Source of the DNA: Moraxella ovis
GTDB taxonomy: Bacteria; Pseudomonadota; Gammaproteobacteria; Pseudomonadales; Moraxellaceae
Assembly: GCF_900453105.1 (NCBI RefSeq)
Contig: NZ_UGPW01000001.1
Coordinates: 992,001-1,056,000, forward strand
DNA length: 64,000 nucleotides
Reading direction: 5' to 3'
Position numbers and translations under genes: made by a program. Under the pieces are notes generated by a model. That model did no database searches and was not told the DNA's origin. It saw only the letters and a list, made by a program, of their open reading frames with translations. The stretch's first letter is position 1, and every line of letters starts with the position of its first letter. Of the stretch, positions 63,302 through 64,000 are shown one piece after another.

Positions 63302-64000
63302 ATGAAAGACCAACAACTTATCAACAGAGCCTATCGCCATGAATACGTGATTGGCGATTTGCAAGGGTGTTTTTTTGCATTTAATCGTCTGCTTGAGATC
63401 TTAGATTTTGATGAGACACAAGACAAAATCTGGCTAGCAGGTGACATTGTGGCGCGCGGTGAGAATTCTTTGGCAACCTTACGAGAGGTTAAGAGGCTAT
63501 CGGACATCGGCGCGCTGACCACAGTATTAGGCAATCATGACATCACGCTCGTCGCGGTATGGCGTGGTATCATGCCGCCTAAGCCAAAGGATAAAACCTT
63601 GCCCATCTTTGCTGCGCCAGATTGTGACGAGCTGTTAAATTGGTTGCGCAAGCAGCCGCTGTTAGTGTTCCCTGATGACAAGACAGTGCTGGCTCATGCA
63701 GGCATCCCGCCCAATTGGTCAATCGATGATGCTGATCGCTATGCCAGAGAATTGCAAAAGGCATTAAGCGGTGATCTTGATGATCTGGACGAGCTGCTGC
63801 CAAAGCTATACAGTAAGAAATCTGAAGGCTGGTCGGATGAGCTGCGTGGCGCCAAGCGGATGCGTGCGATAGCCAACTATCTCACCAGAATGCGACTGTG
63901 CAATGAGAATGGCGTCTTGGAATTTAGCTTTAAAGAAGGGCTGTTAGATGAGATGCCCAAAGGATTTCGCCCTTGGTTCATGTGGGATGTGGCGCGGGAA
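63302..64000 (+). CDS. apaH: symmetrical bis(5'-nucleosyl)-tetraphosphatase ApaH, 3'-truncated by window edge
   Basis: Hydrolyses Ap4A to two ADP in the cytoplasm. The open frame from ATG 63302 runs to the window end (233 codons; full length is usually about 275-280). The metallophosphatase motifs are YVIGDLQGCFFAFN, WLAGDIVARGENSL and LGNHDITLVAV, then HAGIPPNW. Ordinary ApaH has GDLVNRGP or GDLVARGP, so the Pro is replaced by Glu here. AAAC precedes the start and no strong ribosome site is seen. The C-terminal end is not visible. Confidence 0.93.
   Translation, partial: MKDQQLINRAYRHEYVIGDLQGCFFAFNRLLEILDFDETQDKIWLAGDIVARGENSLATLREVKRLSDIGALTTVLGNHDITLVAVWRGIMPPKPKDKTLPIFAAPDCDELLNWLRKQPLLVFPDDKTVLAHAGIPPNWSIDDADRYARELQKALSGDLDDLDELLPKLYSKKSEGWSDELRGAKRMRAIANYLTRMRLCNENGVLEFSFKEGLLDEMPKGFRPWFMWDVARE

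Noticed and set aside
1..64000. CRISPR arrays, tRNA and rRNA genes
   Set aside because: I looked for regular direct repeats, cloverleaf-like TTCGANTC cores with paired stems and rRNA-like sequence and found none I could support. A tRNAscan or Infernal run would be decisive.

Overview
The window looks like a chromosome segment of a Moraxellaceae bacterium, most likely a Moraxella species. The clues are the TyrA-AroA fusion, the RNase HI-DnaQ fusion, a FadL/OmpP1-type porin resembling Moraxella OmpE, a tonB-exbB-exbD cluster, many short operons with extended -10 promoters (TGnTATAAT), and moderate GC content. No rRNA, tRNA or CRISPR array was recognised. The species assignment is inference from gene content only.

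Layout. 1-8980 is housekeeping: the 3' part of purF, a lytic transglycosylase lipoprotein, tal (minus strand), pheA, tyrA-aroA, rarD, folB and a short folK-like gene. 9003-26517 is an accessory island. It holds a two-partner-secretion / contact-dependent inhibition (CDI) locus read on the minus strand: cdiA-like scaffold, in-frame toxin tail, immunity gene, orphan toxin plus immunity gene, and cdiB. On the plus strand, divergent from cdiA, are a barnase-like toxin with a barstar gene and a further CdiA scrap. A HTH regulator and an IS21-family transposase pair follow. 26546-27256 is a decayed IS1016-like (IS1595 family) element. 27274-64000 returns to core genes: lpxL and uup, slyX, ompE-like porin, rpe, gacA-like regulator, pbpG, thiE, mfd, pgk, fba, ruvA, a LysR gene, a hemerythrin-like gene, leuC-leuD-leuB, tonB-exbB-exbD, the rnhA/dnaQ-nudC-rnfB-DUF2868 operon, trmB-like, a HI0933-family flavoprotein, serC, gloB, a stop-interrupted mntP, rsmA and the 5' part of apaH.

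The most interesting system is the CDI island. The 2554-codon scaffold ends at an amber codon, yet the same frame stays open for another 226 codons that encode an apparent toxin tail, followed one base later by an immunity gene. So the toxin is either severed by a point mutation or delivered by readthrough. Downstream lies a second toxin-immunity cassette that repeats the scaffold's pre-toxin sequence, as expected of an orphan module able to recombine into cdiA. A third, barnase-type module sits on the opposite strand at the 5' end of cdiA. Short dyad repeats lie at the module junctions, and IS21-like ends in inverted orientation bracket the whole island.

Elsewhere genes work together in familiar ways: pheA and tyrA-aroA in aromatic amino acid synthesis, tal/rpe and pgk/fba in central carbon metabolism, folB/folK in folate synthesis, leuCDB in leucine synthesis, and tonB/exbB/exbD (with a Fur-box-like site over its promoter) in energised iron uptake. 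All functional names come from reading protein motifs by eye; no database search was possible.
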